Shown here piece by piece: positions 23,279 to 34,399 of a stretch of DNA of 64,000 nt (position 1 is its first letter; every line of letters starts with the position of its first letter). This stretch comes from Ailurus styani (taxonomy: Eukaryota; Chordata; Mammalia; Carnivora; Ailuridae): contig LNAC01000039.1 in NCBI GenBank assembly GCA_002007465.1, forward strand, positions 2,368,884-2,432,883, in the 5' to 3' direction. The notes below the pieces were generated by a model that saw nothing but the letters and a program-made list of their open reading frames with translations, did not search any database and was not told where the DNA came from. Both the position numbers and the translations under genes were made by a program.

Positions 23279-23666
23279 CTTCACCACGTTTAGTTATTAA
23301 CCCAATTTTATTGATGAGGAAATGGACTTCCACAGGAGAAAGAAAGGCCAGTGAGCCTCCACAGAAAATATTACCCAGGAGAGGCAAAGACATACAATCT
23401 GAACGTTAAATGGAAAGAGTATTTAAAATCAAATGACAGGGCGCCTGGGTGGCTCAGTGGGTTGAAGCCGCTGCCTTCGGCTTGGGTCATGATCCCAGGG
23501 TCCTANCTTCACCACGTTTAGTTATTAACCCAATTTTATTGATGAGGAAATGGACTTCCACAGGAGAAAGAAAGGCCAGTGAGCCTCCACAGAAAATATT
23601 ACCCAGGAGAGGCAAAGACATACAATCTGAACGTTAAATGGAAAGAGTATTTAAAATCAAATGACA
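23279..23666. repeat. Duplicated 160 bp around an N: unmerged contigs or alleles
   Basis: Both copies run from CTTCACCACGTTTAG to AAATCAAATGACA with the same length. After the first copy comes a SINE, after the second TTTTCAAATACC. The duplication is most likely an assembly artefact. Confidence 0.85.
23439..23505 (+). mobile_element. Partial SINE ending at an N; likely polymorphic insertion
   Basis: GGGCGCCTGGGTGGCTCAG runs for 67 bp and stops at the N at 23506. The 160 bp before it (23279-23438) is repeated after the N (23507-23666) and continues without a SINE. This looks like two alleles placed end to end. Confidence 0.85.
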
Positions 23667-23789
23667 TTTTCAAATACCTCTTTAAATGATTAGATCCTAC
23701 AAAATACTCTTGTTACCATGGGTAAACCTATTTTCAAACTACAGATACAGCTATAAAAATTCTTAATATGGTCACTGAAGGCTATTTTA

Positions 23790-23930
23790 TCTTTTCTCCA
23801 CAAACAGCTTTATTGAAACATAACTTAATATCATAAAATTCACTTGTTTTAAGAGTACAATTCAATGCATTTTCATATTTACAAAATTGTCAACCATCAC
23901 TACAATATAATTTTAAACTTTTCTAACAAC
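23790..23930 (-). mobile_element. Old L1M 3' fragment, reversed
   Basis: GCTTTATTGAAACATAACTTA, ATAAAATTCACTTGTTTTAAG and ATTGTCAACCATCACTAC match reversed old L1 3' UTR. Confidence 0.75.
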
Positions 23931-24191
23931 CTAAAAAAAACAAACCTTATGCTCATTTAGAGCCATTCTTTATTTAAGCTAGTTGTCTTGATTTTCATTT
24001 TAATTTTTCACATATTTGGAATTTTTAAAGAAATTAATTATAAAGAACAAAAAGAGAAAATGGAAATGTCAACATACTTTTACTATGAAGAATATTACAA
24101 TCTGTGGTAAATATATAATGTGTTCATGATATATATGTTCTTCAAAGCCAAATAAATGACAGATCCAGTAGGTGTCTGAAAGCCATGCTTA

Positions 24192-24354
24192 TTTTTTTTT
24201 TTAAAGATTTTATATTTATTTATCAGAGAGAGAGAGGGCGAGTGAGGAGAGGAGCAGAGGGGAACGGGGAGGGACAAGCAGCAGAGTGCGGAGCCAACAC
24301 AGGGCTTGATCTCATGACCCTGAGATCATGACCTGAGCTGAAACCAGGCGCGCC
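24192..24354 (-). mobile_element. Carnivore SINE, 5' end damaged
   Basis: TTTAAAGATTTTATATTTATT then GAGATCATGACCTGAGCTG. It stops at CAGGCGCGCCAG instead of the full 5' end, with a short internal deletion. Confidence 0.82.
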
Positions 24355-24663
24355 AGTAATGCTTGTTTTTAAAAAACTGACTAAGGTATTTCAAAGGATC
24401 AATGCAGAAAATGGTATCCACATATAACTATCAAGCAAATTACTTTGAAAGGCAAATGTATACCATTTGCTTATATACAAAAAAACCCTTATTATTTTAT
24501 ATTCACACCTCATGCCCCAGGCAACCCTTAAGCTTCACATTTCTTCTTTAGTGTGTTTTCTGTTTACAACCACAGAAACAACAGAAAATGTTCCAAAGGT
24601 GGCCACAGCCTTGCAAGGAAAGGAGTAATACATACATACAAAGTAGTAAGAAAGTCTGAGTCA

Positions 24664-24879
24664 GGGCATCTGGGTGGCTCAGTCGGTTAAATGTTTGCCT
24701 TTGGCTCAGGTCATGAGCCGAAATTTCACATTTCAGCCAGGGTTCTAGGATCAAGCCCCTTGTCAGGCACCCTGGCTCAGCAGGGAGTCTGCTTCTCCCT
24801 CTCCCTCTGATCTTCCCCCCTGCTCGTGCTCTCACTGGCATGCTCTCTCTCTCTAAAATGAATAAAAAACCTTTTAAAA
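24664..24879 (+). mobile_element. Carnivore SINE with internal insertion
   Basis: GGCATCTGGGTGGCTCAG to a TTTTAAAAAAAG tail, flanked by AAAGTCTGAGT and AAGTCTGTGAGT. About 24 extra bases (near 24718-24741) separate GGTCATGA from GGGTTCTAGGATC. Confidence 0.85.
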
Positions 24880-25101
24880 AAAGTCTGTGAGTTATAATTT
24901 AGATGTTATTAAAAGGTATCTCTATTCATTCTTTCAAATTATATCACTTTATTTAATTCCAATATGGACTTAATGTGTGTTTGTTGGGATGGAAATCCAC
25001 AACAACAACTGATTTCAAGTGAAATAAGTGTGCCATCCAAATTTCTGTTTCACAGAAAACTAATACAGGAAGATTAAAAGATGAGATTAAAACTCACCTT
25101 T

Positions 25102-25266
25102 AAAAAAAAAGCTTTTATATATTTATTTGAGAGAGAGAGCAAGTGAGAGAGCACAAGCAGGGGAAGCAGCAGAGAGGGAGCATGATGTGGGGCTTGATCC
25201 CGAGACCCTAAGATTATGACCTGAGCTGAAGGCAGATGCTTAACCAACTGAGCCATCCAGGAGCCC
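25102..25266 (-). mobile_element. Carnivore SINE
   Basis: Reversed copy ending GAGCCATCCAGGAGCCC, flanked by TAAAACTCACCTTT and TAAAAATTCACCTTT. Confidence 0.9.
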
Positions 25267-25267
25267 C

Positions 25268-25716
25268 TAAAAATTCACCTTTTTAAAACATCACAACTAT
25301 GAAATGGTCTGCTTAGAAAAATACAGCATTTAAGTCAGATGAAAGCACACCCTTACTGTAAAAAATCGAAACAATATAAAAGTCTATAGAGCTGAGCTGT
25401 TCAATATGGTGGACACTACCCACGCGTAGCTATTAAGCACTTGATACATTGCTGGTCTGAATCTAGATTTCTATAACCATTAAAGACTTCATACCAAAAA
25501 ATTAAAAAAAAAATCCCAGTAATAAGTGCTTTACATTGATGATATGTTGAAAAGGTAATATTTTAAAGATATTAGCTTAAATAAAATATATTATTAATAC
25601 TAATTTCACTTACTTGTTTCCTTTTATATTTTTGATTATTTGCTACAGCAAATTTAAAATTCTACTTATATGGGGCTCCACCAGGTTCACCACCCCTCTA
25701 TCCTACTTCCTTCCTT
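25268..25716. other. AT-rich sequence, nothing recognised
   Basis: No repeat or gene could be supported. Confidence 0.45.
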
Positions 25717-25732
25717 AGAAGTTATCTTTCTT

Positions 25733-25930
25733 GGGCACCTGGGTGGCTCAGTGGGTTAAACCCTCTGACTTCGGCTCAGGTCATGATCTCAGGGTCCTGG
25801 GATCGAGGCCCACATCAGGCTCTCTGCTCAGCAGGGAGCCTGCTTCCTCCTCTCCCTCTGCCTGCCTCTCTGCCTACTTGTAATTTCTCTCTCACTCTCT
25901 TTCATATAAATAAATAAAATCTTAAAAAAA
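25733..25930 (+). mobile_element. Young carnivore SINE
   Basis: Complete copy with a perfect AGAAGTTATCTTTCTT duplication at both ends (25717 and 25931). Antisense to PDSS2. Confidence 0.94.
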
Positions 25931-25946
25931 AGAAGTTATCTTTCTT

Positions 25947-26650
25947 ATAGCTTAGCATATTTTCTTTCAGACTTTTGCTATATGTTTTAAACATATGTTT
26001 ATAAACATACAGCAAACGCATTTACAAACAGAGCAAATGCTACACATTTTCCAATAAAAATGAGTTCATATCATACATACTGTACTGTAACTTGTTTTAC
26101 TCACTTCATATAGTTGGAAGAATTTTGTCACTATATATAGAGCCACCTAAACTTTTTTTTTTGACCACCTAGATCTTTTTAATGATGGCTATTTATTTAT
26201 AGCATAGATGTACCCTAATGTTCTCCAGACTCCATTAATAAATATTTAGGTAATTTCTTATTTTCTATTATTGTAAACAATGCACAGTGAACACCCTCAT
26301 ACATGTATTTATGTGCCTATGTTGGAGTATTTTTGTAGGATATACCCCTAGAAGTGAAATTACAGAGTCAAAGAGTGTAAAATTGTGTTACATATTTCTA
26401 AATGGGCTATTCTATTTTTATTATTTTTTTACAAGTTTTATTTATTTTTTAAAGAAAGAGAGACTCTCAAGCAGATTCCCTGCTGAGCATGGAGCCCGAT
26501 GTGGGGCTCAATCTCACAACACATGAGATTATGACCTGAGCTGAAACCAAGGGTCGGAGGCTTAATGACTGAGCCACCAAGGCGCCCCTGGGCTATTCTA
26601 TTTTTAAAACAAAAAGACAAATAATGTGGTTTGTGACAGTCTATCATTTC
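25947..26650 (-). mobile_element. Old L1M fragment, reversed, split by a SINE
   Basis: AATAAAAATGAGTTCATATC, TAATGATGGCTATTTATTTA, GGATATACCCCTAGAAGTG and AATTACAGAGTCAAAGAG follow reversed old L1 ORF2 and 3' text. Confidence 0.75.
26421..26588 (-). mobile_element. SINE inside the L1M fragment
   Basis: Reversed SINE with a perfect 18-base duplication TGGGCTATTCTATTTTTA on each side (26403 and 26589). Confidence 0.93.
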
Positions 26651-27177
26651 TCCACGAGTCTCTGAAATGACAAGGATATAAGCCTCCCATCAGAGATTCG
26701 GTGAAGAAAAACAATTTTAGCTTATGTCCTGAAGTCAGCCAACTTAGCCAACCCAGACTTAGCCAACTGCTTATTGTGGTGGGTATCTCTGGGGTGATTG
26801 TCCTGATAATGATTCAGTTTTCTCTGGAAATGCTGCCTCTCCATCCCCGCCCCGAGACCATACAGTGAGTCATAGCTGCCATGTCTGTTCTATATGGCCC
26901 TCAGTTCTTTTACCCTGGCTGGGTGACCCAGTGCTGAGCACCTGGCCCAGTCAAGGGCACTCATATTCTTTCTCAGGGGAACCCGAAATTCAGGGTTATC
27001 AGGGGAAGTTGCTAAGGGCAACGCTCCAAAGCAGCATTTATCAACTTTAATTATTTGTGTGTCACTTTTATCATTTCCACATGATACCACATGTATTCCT
27101 ACATACTTAGGTTTTTCTTTAAATCTTATCTTTAAATCCTCTTTTAGGATTTTGTCTAGAGCCACCATATAGCAAAG

Positions 27178-27415
27178 AGCTAATGAATGCAGATTCTGGA
27201 GCCATCCTGCCTAGATCTACATCCCAGCTCTACCACTTAGTAGCAGAGTGATCTTAAACAATTTGCTCGACTACTCTCAGGGACCAGTGCTTTCATCTGT
27301 AAAATGGAGATAACCACAGCACACGTTGTCTGTGTCCTGGGTTTAAACGACTGTATATACTGTTCTTAGAATGACATCTTTACATAATAAATGTTCCATA
27401 AATATTAACTATTAT
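27178..27415 (+). mobile_element. MIR, forward
   Basis: GATTCTGGAGCCATCCTGCC, CTCTACCACTTAGTAGCAG, CATCTGTAAAATGGAGATAA and ATAAATGTTCCATAAATATT match MIR from the tRNA-related head to the tail. Confidence 0.85.
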
Positions 27416-27739
27416 TGCTTTTAAATCAATTCACCTTTCTATTTAAATAAATCTCTAGAGGAAACGTTACATCTCAACTATCTGGTTGGTACAGATCAGG
27501 GGTGAAGTGCCTACAGAGCAGCAAGACAATAACCCGTGGTGGCAGACGGTCACCCACTATATACTGCAGACATTCTTATGAGGGTGTCCTGGGCTTGGCA
27601 TAGACCACAGTCCCCTGGACTTCTGGATGCCTCCCTTAGCAATGGGTAATCCTTCCCTGTCCCTCTAGTCCCATCCCTCACACCCCTACTCTACCTATGA
27701 CCACCCCTTGAAATTCTTCTGTAAATCTTCTACTGATCT

Positions 27740-27885
27740 AGACTAACACATCTATGTAATAGATGAAGAATCAGCAGATCAGAAAGGTCTACTGAATTAT
27801 GTAAAGTTCCACAGATTGGTACACGTAGGTTGTAGATACAAGAACTAAAATCCAGATGCCCTAATTCCCAGCCAGTGCTTTTTCT
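27740..27885 (-). mobile_element. MIR, reversed, diverged
   Basis: TGTAATAGATGAAGAATCAG, GTAAAGTTCCACAGATTGGT and AAATCCAGATGCCCTAATTCC follow reversed MIR order. Confidence 0.5.
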
Positions 27886-27933
27886 TCTATAGTCAATATA
27901 TTTATTTTATGACCAAAGAAAATACTTTTTTTT

Positions 27934-28120
27934 TTTTAAAGATTTTATTTATTCATTTGACACAGAGAGAGAGATTACAAGTAGGCAGAGAGAGAGGAGA
28001 GAGGAGGAAGCAGGCTCCCTGCTGAGCAGAGAGCCTGATGTGGGCCTCGATCCCAGGACCCTGGGATCATGACCTGAGCCGAAGGCAGCGGCTTTAACCC
28101 ACTGAGCCACCCAGGCGCCC
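27934..28120 (-). mobile_element. Young carnivore SINE
   Basis: Full reversed copy with AGAAAATACTTTTTTT duplicated at 27918 and 28121. Confidence 0.94.
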
Positions 28121-28199
28121 AGAAAATACTTTTTTTTCATAATGATGCCTTATCTTTTCAAAAACAAAACAAAACACCAAACCACCTGCTACATATTCC

Positions 28200-28345
28200 A
28201 AGTAATCTCAGTGTCATTTATCCCCTTTGCAAATGAGAGGAAACCAAGACTAAGGCATGGGGAGAGATGAAGTAACTTGTAAGGTTCTGCAGCTCTAGGC
28301 AATAAAGCCAGAATTTAAAACCAGAGCTTTCTGATAACAGAACTG
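28200..28345 (-). mobile_element. MIR, reversed
   Basis: TTATCCCCTTTGCAAATGAG, GGCATGGGGAGAGATGAAGTA and CAGAATTTAAAACCAGAGC fit reversed MIR. Confidence 0.65.
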
Positions 28346-28349
28346 TTTA

Positions 28350-29460
28350 GATAAATTTAATTCACCTTGAAGTATAAATGATTCATGATTATTCCCAAAG
28401 GTTTTGATGGGGAGAAGCAAGATAACAACAAGAGGGCAGCAGATACTGGAGGTGGTCGATGAATCAAGTGCTGTGGGGAGACAGGGATTCAGGAAACAAA
28501 ATCAACATCTTTCTACAGTTGAACCTGGCCCAACCACTGTGCCTTCTCCCGCAGTTATCTCTCCCTTCTCCTGTGTCTAATCATGGCTTCTCATGCCGGC
28601 CTTCTGGATCCGCACTGCTCATCTCTATTTCTGGGAGAGGTAAGTAATATGGCTTCTTAAAATATGTAAAAATATGCACACATTTAAAGAACATACATTA
28701 AGAAAATAACTGACAAAATGCACTCTGAAAGGATGGTCAAACGTGCACAAAGTTCCGCCAACCCTGTATGTTGTGAGCTCCGGGGATGTGCCAGGCACGG
28801 TGTTTGGTGTCACCTTTCTACCATAAACACATCAGAATCCTGCTCTCAAGAAGCTGAAAGCCTGGCAGGGACAGAAAATAATAAACAAAAACAGAGACAT
28901 CTGAATTTCAACTGAAAGACCATGCAACATTTTTAAAAGTCTGGATTTAAAGAATTAAACAGAGAACGTGAAGCTCATTTAATATAATCCAACTCAGAGA
29001 CAGACACTTGAGAGCGTGGCTGCCTCCACTGTTGTGCTTATTCGAACCAAACTCTTCAATGTCCCTCTAATTTTCCAAGTAAGCTGATCTTTTTCCACTT
29101 CTTGTGAGTTTTATATTGCCATTCGTGCTTTATACATCTCCAGGTTTAATCAACTTGGCCCTCTACTACCATTATTGTCTTCCCTAGGTACTGGTCTAGT
29201 TCATTTTTATGTCCAGACTACGGTTTCATCAAAGGAAACCAGCTTCCTTTCCACCCGTCAGCATTCTTAGACGTTCTTCCAATCAAGTCCAATCACTTAA
29301 AGAGTATTCTAACCCTACAGGAATTATTTTAAAAATATCAACTCCTTTCTTTACAAATGAATTTATCTGTAAGTAAGCTTAAAATAGGTAGGCTGCCAGG
29401 AATAAGATAAACTTAAAATATCTGAGTATGAGCCGCCAACTTTCACCACTAAAAATCTTT
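28350..29460. other. Mostly unique sequence
   Basis: A weak L2-like reversed piece may lie at 28790-28905 (CTCAAGAAGCTGAAAGCCTGG). The rest shows no repeat or gene that I can support. Confidence 0.4.
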
Positions 29461-29468
29461 GTGCTACT

Positions 29469-29567
29469 GGGGTGCCTGGGTAGCTCAGTTGGTTAAGTGT
29501 CTGCCTTCAGCTCAGGTCATGATCCCAGGGTCCTGGGATTGAGTCCCGCATCAGGCTCCCTGCTCTG
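29469..29567 (+). mobile_element. SINE truncated at the 3' side
   Basis: GGTGCCTGGGTAGCTCAGTTG to ATCAGGCTCCCTGCTCTGCC, then unrelated sequence with no A-tail. The 3' half is deleted. Confidence 0.85.
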
Positions 29568-29879
29568 CCTACCCAAATGGTTCACAAGCCAATTTGGAAG
29601 TCAAAGACCAGCAGAAAGAAATAAGAAAAAAGAGTCATTTAATAAACACTCAATTCAGATTACATATAGCCCTATTACAACAAGCTAAAATATGTTCATC
29701 ATAACATAAAAATTTCATGACCATGAAATAGCCAAATGAGTTAATTTATGGGAAAAAGCTTTACAAACTAAATATTTTGATTGTTTGTGACTTAAAATTC
29801 AGAACCAATGAAAACAGAATGGTCAACCTGGATTATCTGATTATCATTAACATCCACAAAATTATTAATGTGCTATTAT

Positions 29880-30345
29880 TTTTGTGTGTCAGACCCTAGG
29901 AATATATTCAGGAGGGAGAAATGGGAAGGCTCCATGGAAGAGGTGACAGGAGAGCAGGGCTTTACTTGGACGAGGGACACCGAGCTCAGTGAAGGCAAGG
30001 CTGCAGCTTCTTGCCCTGACGGGTGCCCTGCGGGGCTGCCGAAGCAGCGCTGGGGGGGTGGGGGGGGAGGGGGGTGCTCCCCAGTCAGTTCGCTCCTGCC
30101 TGCTGATGCCGCTGCTGGTCCCAACAGGGCTCACGCCCCTGCCAGACAATGAACAGAGTCGACAGCTGCCCTGGAATGGTTGGAGAGAGGCTGCAGCCAG
30201 CAGACAGAAAGAGGAATATGGGCGGAGCGTAGGTTTAGGACAAAGGCATGGGTGTCTCCTTGCAGACAGGGCCGAGAGGAAAAGAAATGAGAACAATACA
30301 AGAAAGGAGAGAAGTCCAGGAACACCCTTCATTTTCTGGCCACAG
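29880..30345. other. GC-rich island in an AT-rich intron
   Basis: About 450 bp with clearly raised G+C and a fair number of CpGs (GACGAG, ACCGAG, GCGGGG, GTCGAC, GCGGAGCG). Stop-poor frames of 80-147 codons appear on both strands, which follows from the composition; none has a recognisable domain. It could be an old GC-rich repeat or a regulatory element. Confidence 0.5.
30052..30074 (+). repeat. G-run with quadruplex potential
   Basis: Seven G, T, eight G, A, six G in a row. In the PDSS2 transcript direction the same site is a C-run. Confidence 0.9.
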
Positions 30346-31262
30346 CCCCAAATGACTTGGATAAATTAAGGAGACCAAAATGACTGAATTGCTACTATTT
30401 GCCAAAGAGTCATTTTCACACAGAAACAAAAGAAAATTAACATACTTCTATTTATATTTTGCGTAACTTAGGTTACCTATATGAAGAAACGTGTGTTAAC
30501 AGTTGGATCTTAGGTACCTAAGTCAAATATTCACAGCCAGTTAATTATCAGAATGTCAAGTCATTATACCACCTAATTTCACCAGCATACTTACATCTGG
30601 ACACAAGTGCCCTGCTGTGGTCCAAAACAGACACCTACATATTAATCAGAGTGGTGTGACAGAATTAACTCAGTTTGAAGAGAGCAGAGAAATGAATAAG
30701 CTAACAGCTCTCTGTCTTCATTCTTATTCTAAAGAATACAGTGAAGACTTTATCAGGGGAGGATACAGAGATACTCTGGCTTGTCCTTTTAGCAAGCCCT
30801 GTTAAAAGATAAAAACGTACCCACAGTTCAGCCTTCATGGGCCTTAAGTTTGGGTAATAATTTAAACAGTTCATAATTGAACTGTTTTCCACTGTAAAGG
30901 TCTTACCCTATCATAAGCCCTTCTCCACAGGAAAGGACTGAGCCAGGAATCCCAAGAGGAGGGATCGAAGCCTTAGTGCCAGCACTCAGGAAAGGGAAGG
31001 ATGCTGGGTTGCTCCTTGGGGAGCTAAAGGTAGGTGGCTGCCATTCTGAAATCCCCGAGAACACCAGCAGTTTGATTTCTTTGTATTTCTACAAAGAACT
31101 TAGAATCATTCTAATTATATTATTATATCTATTGAGTTATTAAATGGTATTACTTTGTTGGAGATTAAGTTATTAATTACAAACATTTCTTCACATAATA
31201 TTTGATTTAAACCCTAAAGGAATAAGACCTACCCAGCACTATCTGTACACGTTTTGTACAGT

Positions 31263-31304
31263 TTGATAATATAGTAAGTCAAAGGATAATATAGTAAGTC
31301 AAAG
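31263..31304. repeat. Short tandem duplication, 2 units
   Basis: GATAATATAGTAAGTCAAAG occurs twice in direct succession. Confidence 0.95.
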
Positions 31305-31394
31305 TAATTTTTCCTTTGACTCTGCTCATTAAAAACACATTTAAAATTCAAGTACATTTAGCAAAAATAAACATGTTTTAATAGTCTGTTTCTC

Positions 31395-31930
31395 TTCTAA
31401 AGCAGTTTTGACAGAATCTGGGGTAAAAAATAAATAAGACACAGTACAGTCCTTGAAGAGTTTGTAATCTGATTAGGAGAAAGACAAAAGTAGATAATGT
31501 CAACGAAGTATGGTAAATATACTGCAGTCATTAAGAATATGTTTGGAGTGAGAAAGACCTGATTTAAATCCCAGAGCTGCAGCTTACTGGCCATGTGATC
31601 TTGGCTAAATAATTTAACACCTCCGAGGTTTATTGTCTTCATCTATATAAAGGGGACATCACTACTGACCCTTTAATCCTGTCATGGGACCTGAATGAGA
31701 TAACACGTGTGATGCCTGGCACATGGTCTGTGCTCAATACATGGCAGCTATTACTGCTATGACCACTAATGTTTGTAGAGATTTCTGTGCGGTGTGTATG
31801 GGAGCCCGGGAAAGGGGAACTTAGCTCAGCCTGGGGGTTGGGGAAGGTTTCCTGGGGAAAATAAGGGTTCAGCTGTGTCTTAAGGAAAAGGAAAGAGTTC
31901 GTGAGATGAAGAGCAGTAGACTTGGTGTTT
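31395..31930 (-). mobile_element. L2 fragment, reversed, split by a MIR
   Basis: CAGTCCTTGAAGAGTTTGTAA with TCTGATTAGGAG (left) and GGGAGCCCGGGAAAGGGGAAC with TTGGGGAAGGTTTCCTGGG (right) are consecutive parts of reversed L2, separated by the MIR at 31535-31755. Confidence 0.65.
31535..31755 (+). mobile_element. MIR, forward, inside an L2
   Basis: TTTAAATCCCAGAGCTGCAGC, TTACTGGCCATGTGATCTTGG, ATGGGACCTGAATGAGATAA and GTGCTCAATACATGGCAG match MIR closely. Confidence 0.88.
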
Positions 31931-32211
31931 CACACTGAGGAAATACTTGGTATTTGCTGGCAGGTCTAGTGTAAGACTAGTCACGCCTCAGTTCCCCCTT
32001 TCCTTGGCATCCTACAGCACAGCTGCTTCTTCCTCCACGTGGTTTACCATCTATCCTCCCCAGAAAGGCCCATTGATCCCCCCAACTGCTGTGTTGGCTT
32101 TGTTCTTTTAAATATAATTTAGCCCTACAGAGAGAGGCAGACCAGTCCTCTCCAGAAACCATACCTACTCTTTCCCTTTGTCTTAGGGCTGAGAAGAGGT
32201 AAATTGCAGAA

Positions 32212-32440
32212 GCAGTGTAGCTGGTGGCTAAGAGTTGAGGCTCTGGAGTTAAACTGCCTGGCTTCAAATCCCAGCCCCATCACTGTGTCACTTTGGCCAA
32301 GATGCTTCACTTCCATATGCTTTAGTTTTTTTCCATCTGTGAAATGGGGATAATAATCTCTAAGGGTGCTGTGAGGATTCAGTGAATTAATGCATGTAGG
32401 AAAAGTAGAACAGGGCCTGGATGCTAATAGGTATTATGAC
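32212..32440 (+). mobile_element. MIR, forward
   Basis: AAGAGTTGAGGCTCTGGAGTT, CTGGCTTCAAATCCCAGCCCC, CCATCTGTGAAATGGGGATAA and GTGCTGTGAGGATTCAGTGA. Well preserved. Confidence 0.9.
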
Positions 32441-32647
32441 CTAACAAAATTAAAACTCTGTGTTTCATGGACAGGATACCCTTGAGAAAGTAGAGAATAA
32501 ACCAGATTAGAAATGTGGTCATCTGTGGGGGGCAGAAGGAAGAAGCAAGAATAAAAGGGCAAAAAAAGAAGTATAATGCCTACTGAATATCTAGTTGATA
32601 CCAAAAGCACTGCATTAATTGCTTCATATGTTCTTTCAAATGATTCT

Positions 32648-33042
32648 TTTAAAGATTTATTTATTTATCTTGAGGGGGGAAGGAGAGAGAGAATCCCAAG
32701 CAGACGCCCCACTGAGCATGAAGCCCAAAGCGGGGCTCAATCTCATGACTCCGAGATCATGACCTGAGCTGAAATCAAGAGTCAGATGCCCAACTGACTG
32801 AGCCACCCAGGAGCCTCTGTTCTTTTTTTTTTTTTTTAAAGATTTTATTTATTTATTTGACACAGAGAGAGAGAGAGAGAGATTACAAGTAGGCAGAGAG
32901 GCAGGCAGAGAGAGGAAGAAGCAGGCTCCCTGCGAAGCAGAGAGCCCGATGCGGGCCTTGATCCCAGGACCCTGAGATCATGACCTGAGTTGAAGGCAGA
33001 GGCTTTAACCCACTGAGCCACCCAGGCGCCCAGGAACCTCTG
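32648..33042 (-). mobile_element. Outer SINE of a nested pair
   Basis: Older reversed SINE (body 32648-32818) inserted in MIR. TTCTTTCAAATGATTCT (32631) and TTCTTCCAAATGATTCT (33043) are its target duplication. Confidence 0.88.
32825..33031 (-). mobile_element. Inner, younger SINE of the nested pair
   Basis: Full reversed copy. AGGAGCCTCTGTTCTT (32809) and AGGAACCTCTGTTCTT (33032) flank it, so it entered at the 5' edge of the outer SINE. Confidence 0.92.
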
Positions 33043-33496
33043 TTCTTCCAAATGATTCTTATAATAGCTGTGGTAGGTAGATGGTATTGTCCCTATTTTC
33101 ACACATGAGTACATGGGGGCTCAAAAAGGTCAAGAAATTTGCCTCAACAAACCAACAGGACCATGATTTAAAACCATGGGTGGATGAATACACATGCTCT
33201 CCAACACCTACTTCTCTTAATCAGAATGGTAAAAATAGGACTCTGTTTCCTTAGAATAAAAACTATGATATCAAACTTCACATTGCTGAGAAGAAACCTG
33301 AGTTGCCTTTGTTTTTATATAATTTTCTAGACCTACTCTAGGAAATATAAACATTTCTCCAGGTTCTGATTTCATGTGCTATGCTGAAGATTCCATTTCA
33401 TAAAAATCATGAGCTACATATATGAAGCAAAAGAACCTTGTCTAGAAGTTTAGAGTCTATTACAATTACACAGTATGTAACAAAAATGTTATTCTC

Positions 33497-33681
33497 GGGG
33501 CACCTGGGTGGCTCAGTCCCTTAAGCGTCCCTTTGGCTCAGGTCATGAATCTTAGGGTCCTGGGATGGAGCCTCACATCAAGCTCCCTGCTTAGTGGGGA
33601 ACCTGTTCCCCCTCTACCCCTCCCCCTGCTCATGCTCTCTCTCAAATAAATAAATAAATAAATAAAATCTTTTAAAAAATT
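33497..33681 (+). mobile_element. Carnivore SINE
   Basis: GGGGCACCTGGGTGGCTCAG to an (AAAT)n tail, flanked by TTATTCTC at both ends. Confidence 0.9.
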
Positions 33682-34153
33682 ATTATTCTCCAGAATTCCG
33701 ATTCTACATTTTCAGACAAAATGACTAGGCCTACATTTGTTCTGTAACATGAGGTAGGTCCAGCTCTAATCTCTGATTTACACTTTTTCAAGCTTAAATA
33801 TTATATAAGGTATCCTATGGGTCTTTAATATCCTTGTGATTCATATTCCATATTAATTTGTTTCCTTTGGTATTTTTTTTTTACCACCAAAGAACATACA
33901 TTTCTTATAACAAAATGAGAATAAAGTTAGAAAAAAATAAAGTTAAAGAAAACCATGGAAAAAGTGAATAATATAAGACTATCTGGCTACATGTAAAGCA
34001 TTAACTTCATGAGTTGAAGCCAGAAGTATAAACTAGAGTCTTATGGATCTTTTACACACACAGAAGGACTTTTCATATTGTCACTTCTTTGTCAATACGA
34101 ATGCTTTCCTTAAGTGTGCAGTAAAACCTCTTCCCTCTGTGTCTGTCTATCCG

Positions 34154-34155
<2 letters not shown>

Positions 34156-34195
<40 letters not shown>

Positions 34196-34206
34196 AAATA
34201 CACACA
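34156..34206. repeat. (TC)n(AC)n microsatellite
   Basis: About 7 CT units followed by about 12 CA units with minor breaks. Confidence 0.95.
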
Positions 34207-34399
34207 CGGGTCTTGTCACATGTTGGCCCTATACTGATGAAAAAGTACCAATCCCCAGGGGAAGTTTCAAATACTCTAAGACAAGAGGCTATAAAGGTGG
34301 GGGGCTGGAGGCTGGTGAGCAGACAATCCTCTGTAGAGACATTTTATATACGTATATACTATTTTTTAAACCTAAAATATATATAATTTTTTTCTTTAA

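Larger units (their letters stand above)
32572..33195 (-). mobile_element. MIR, reversed, split by two nested SINEs
   Basis: CTACTGAATATCTAGTTG with GCACTGCATTAATTGCTTC lies before, and TTATAATAGCTGTGGTAGG with CACACATGAGTACATGGGGG lies after, the SINE block at 32648-33042. Confidence 0.75.

Noticed and set aside
29876..30369. Four overlapping frames of 82-147 codons on both strands
   Set aside because: They come from the stop-poor GC-rich island; none shows a domain and they overlap in several frames.
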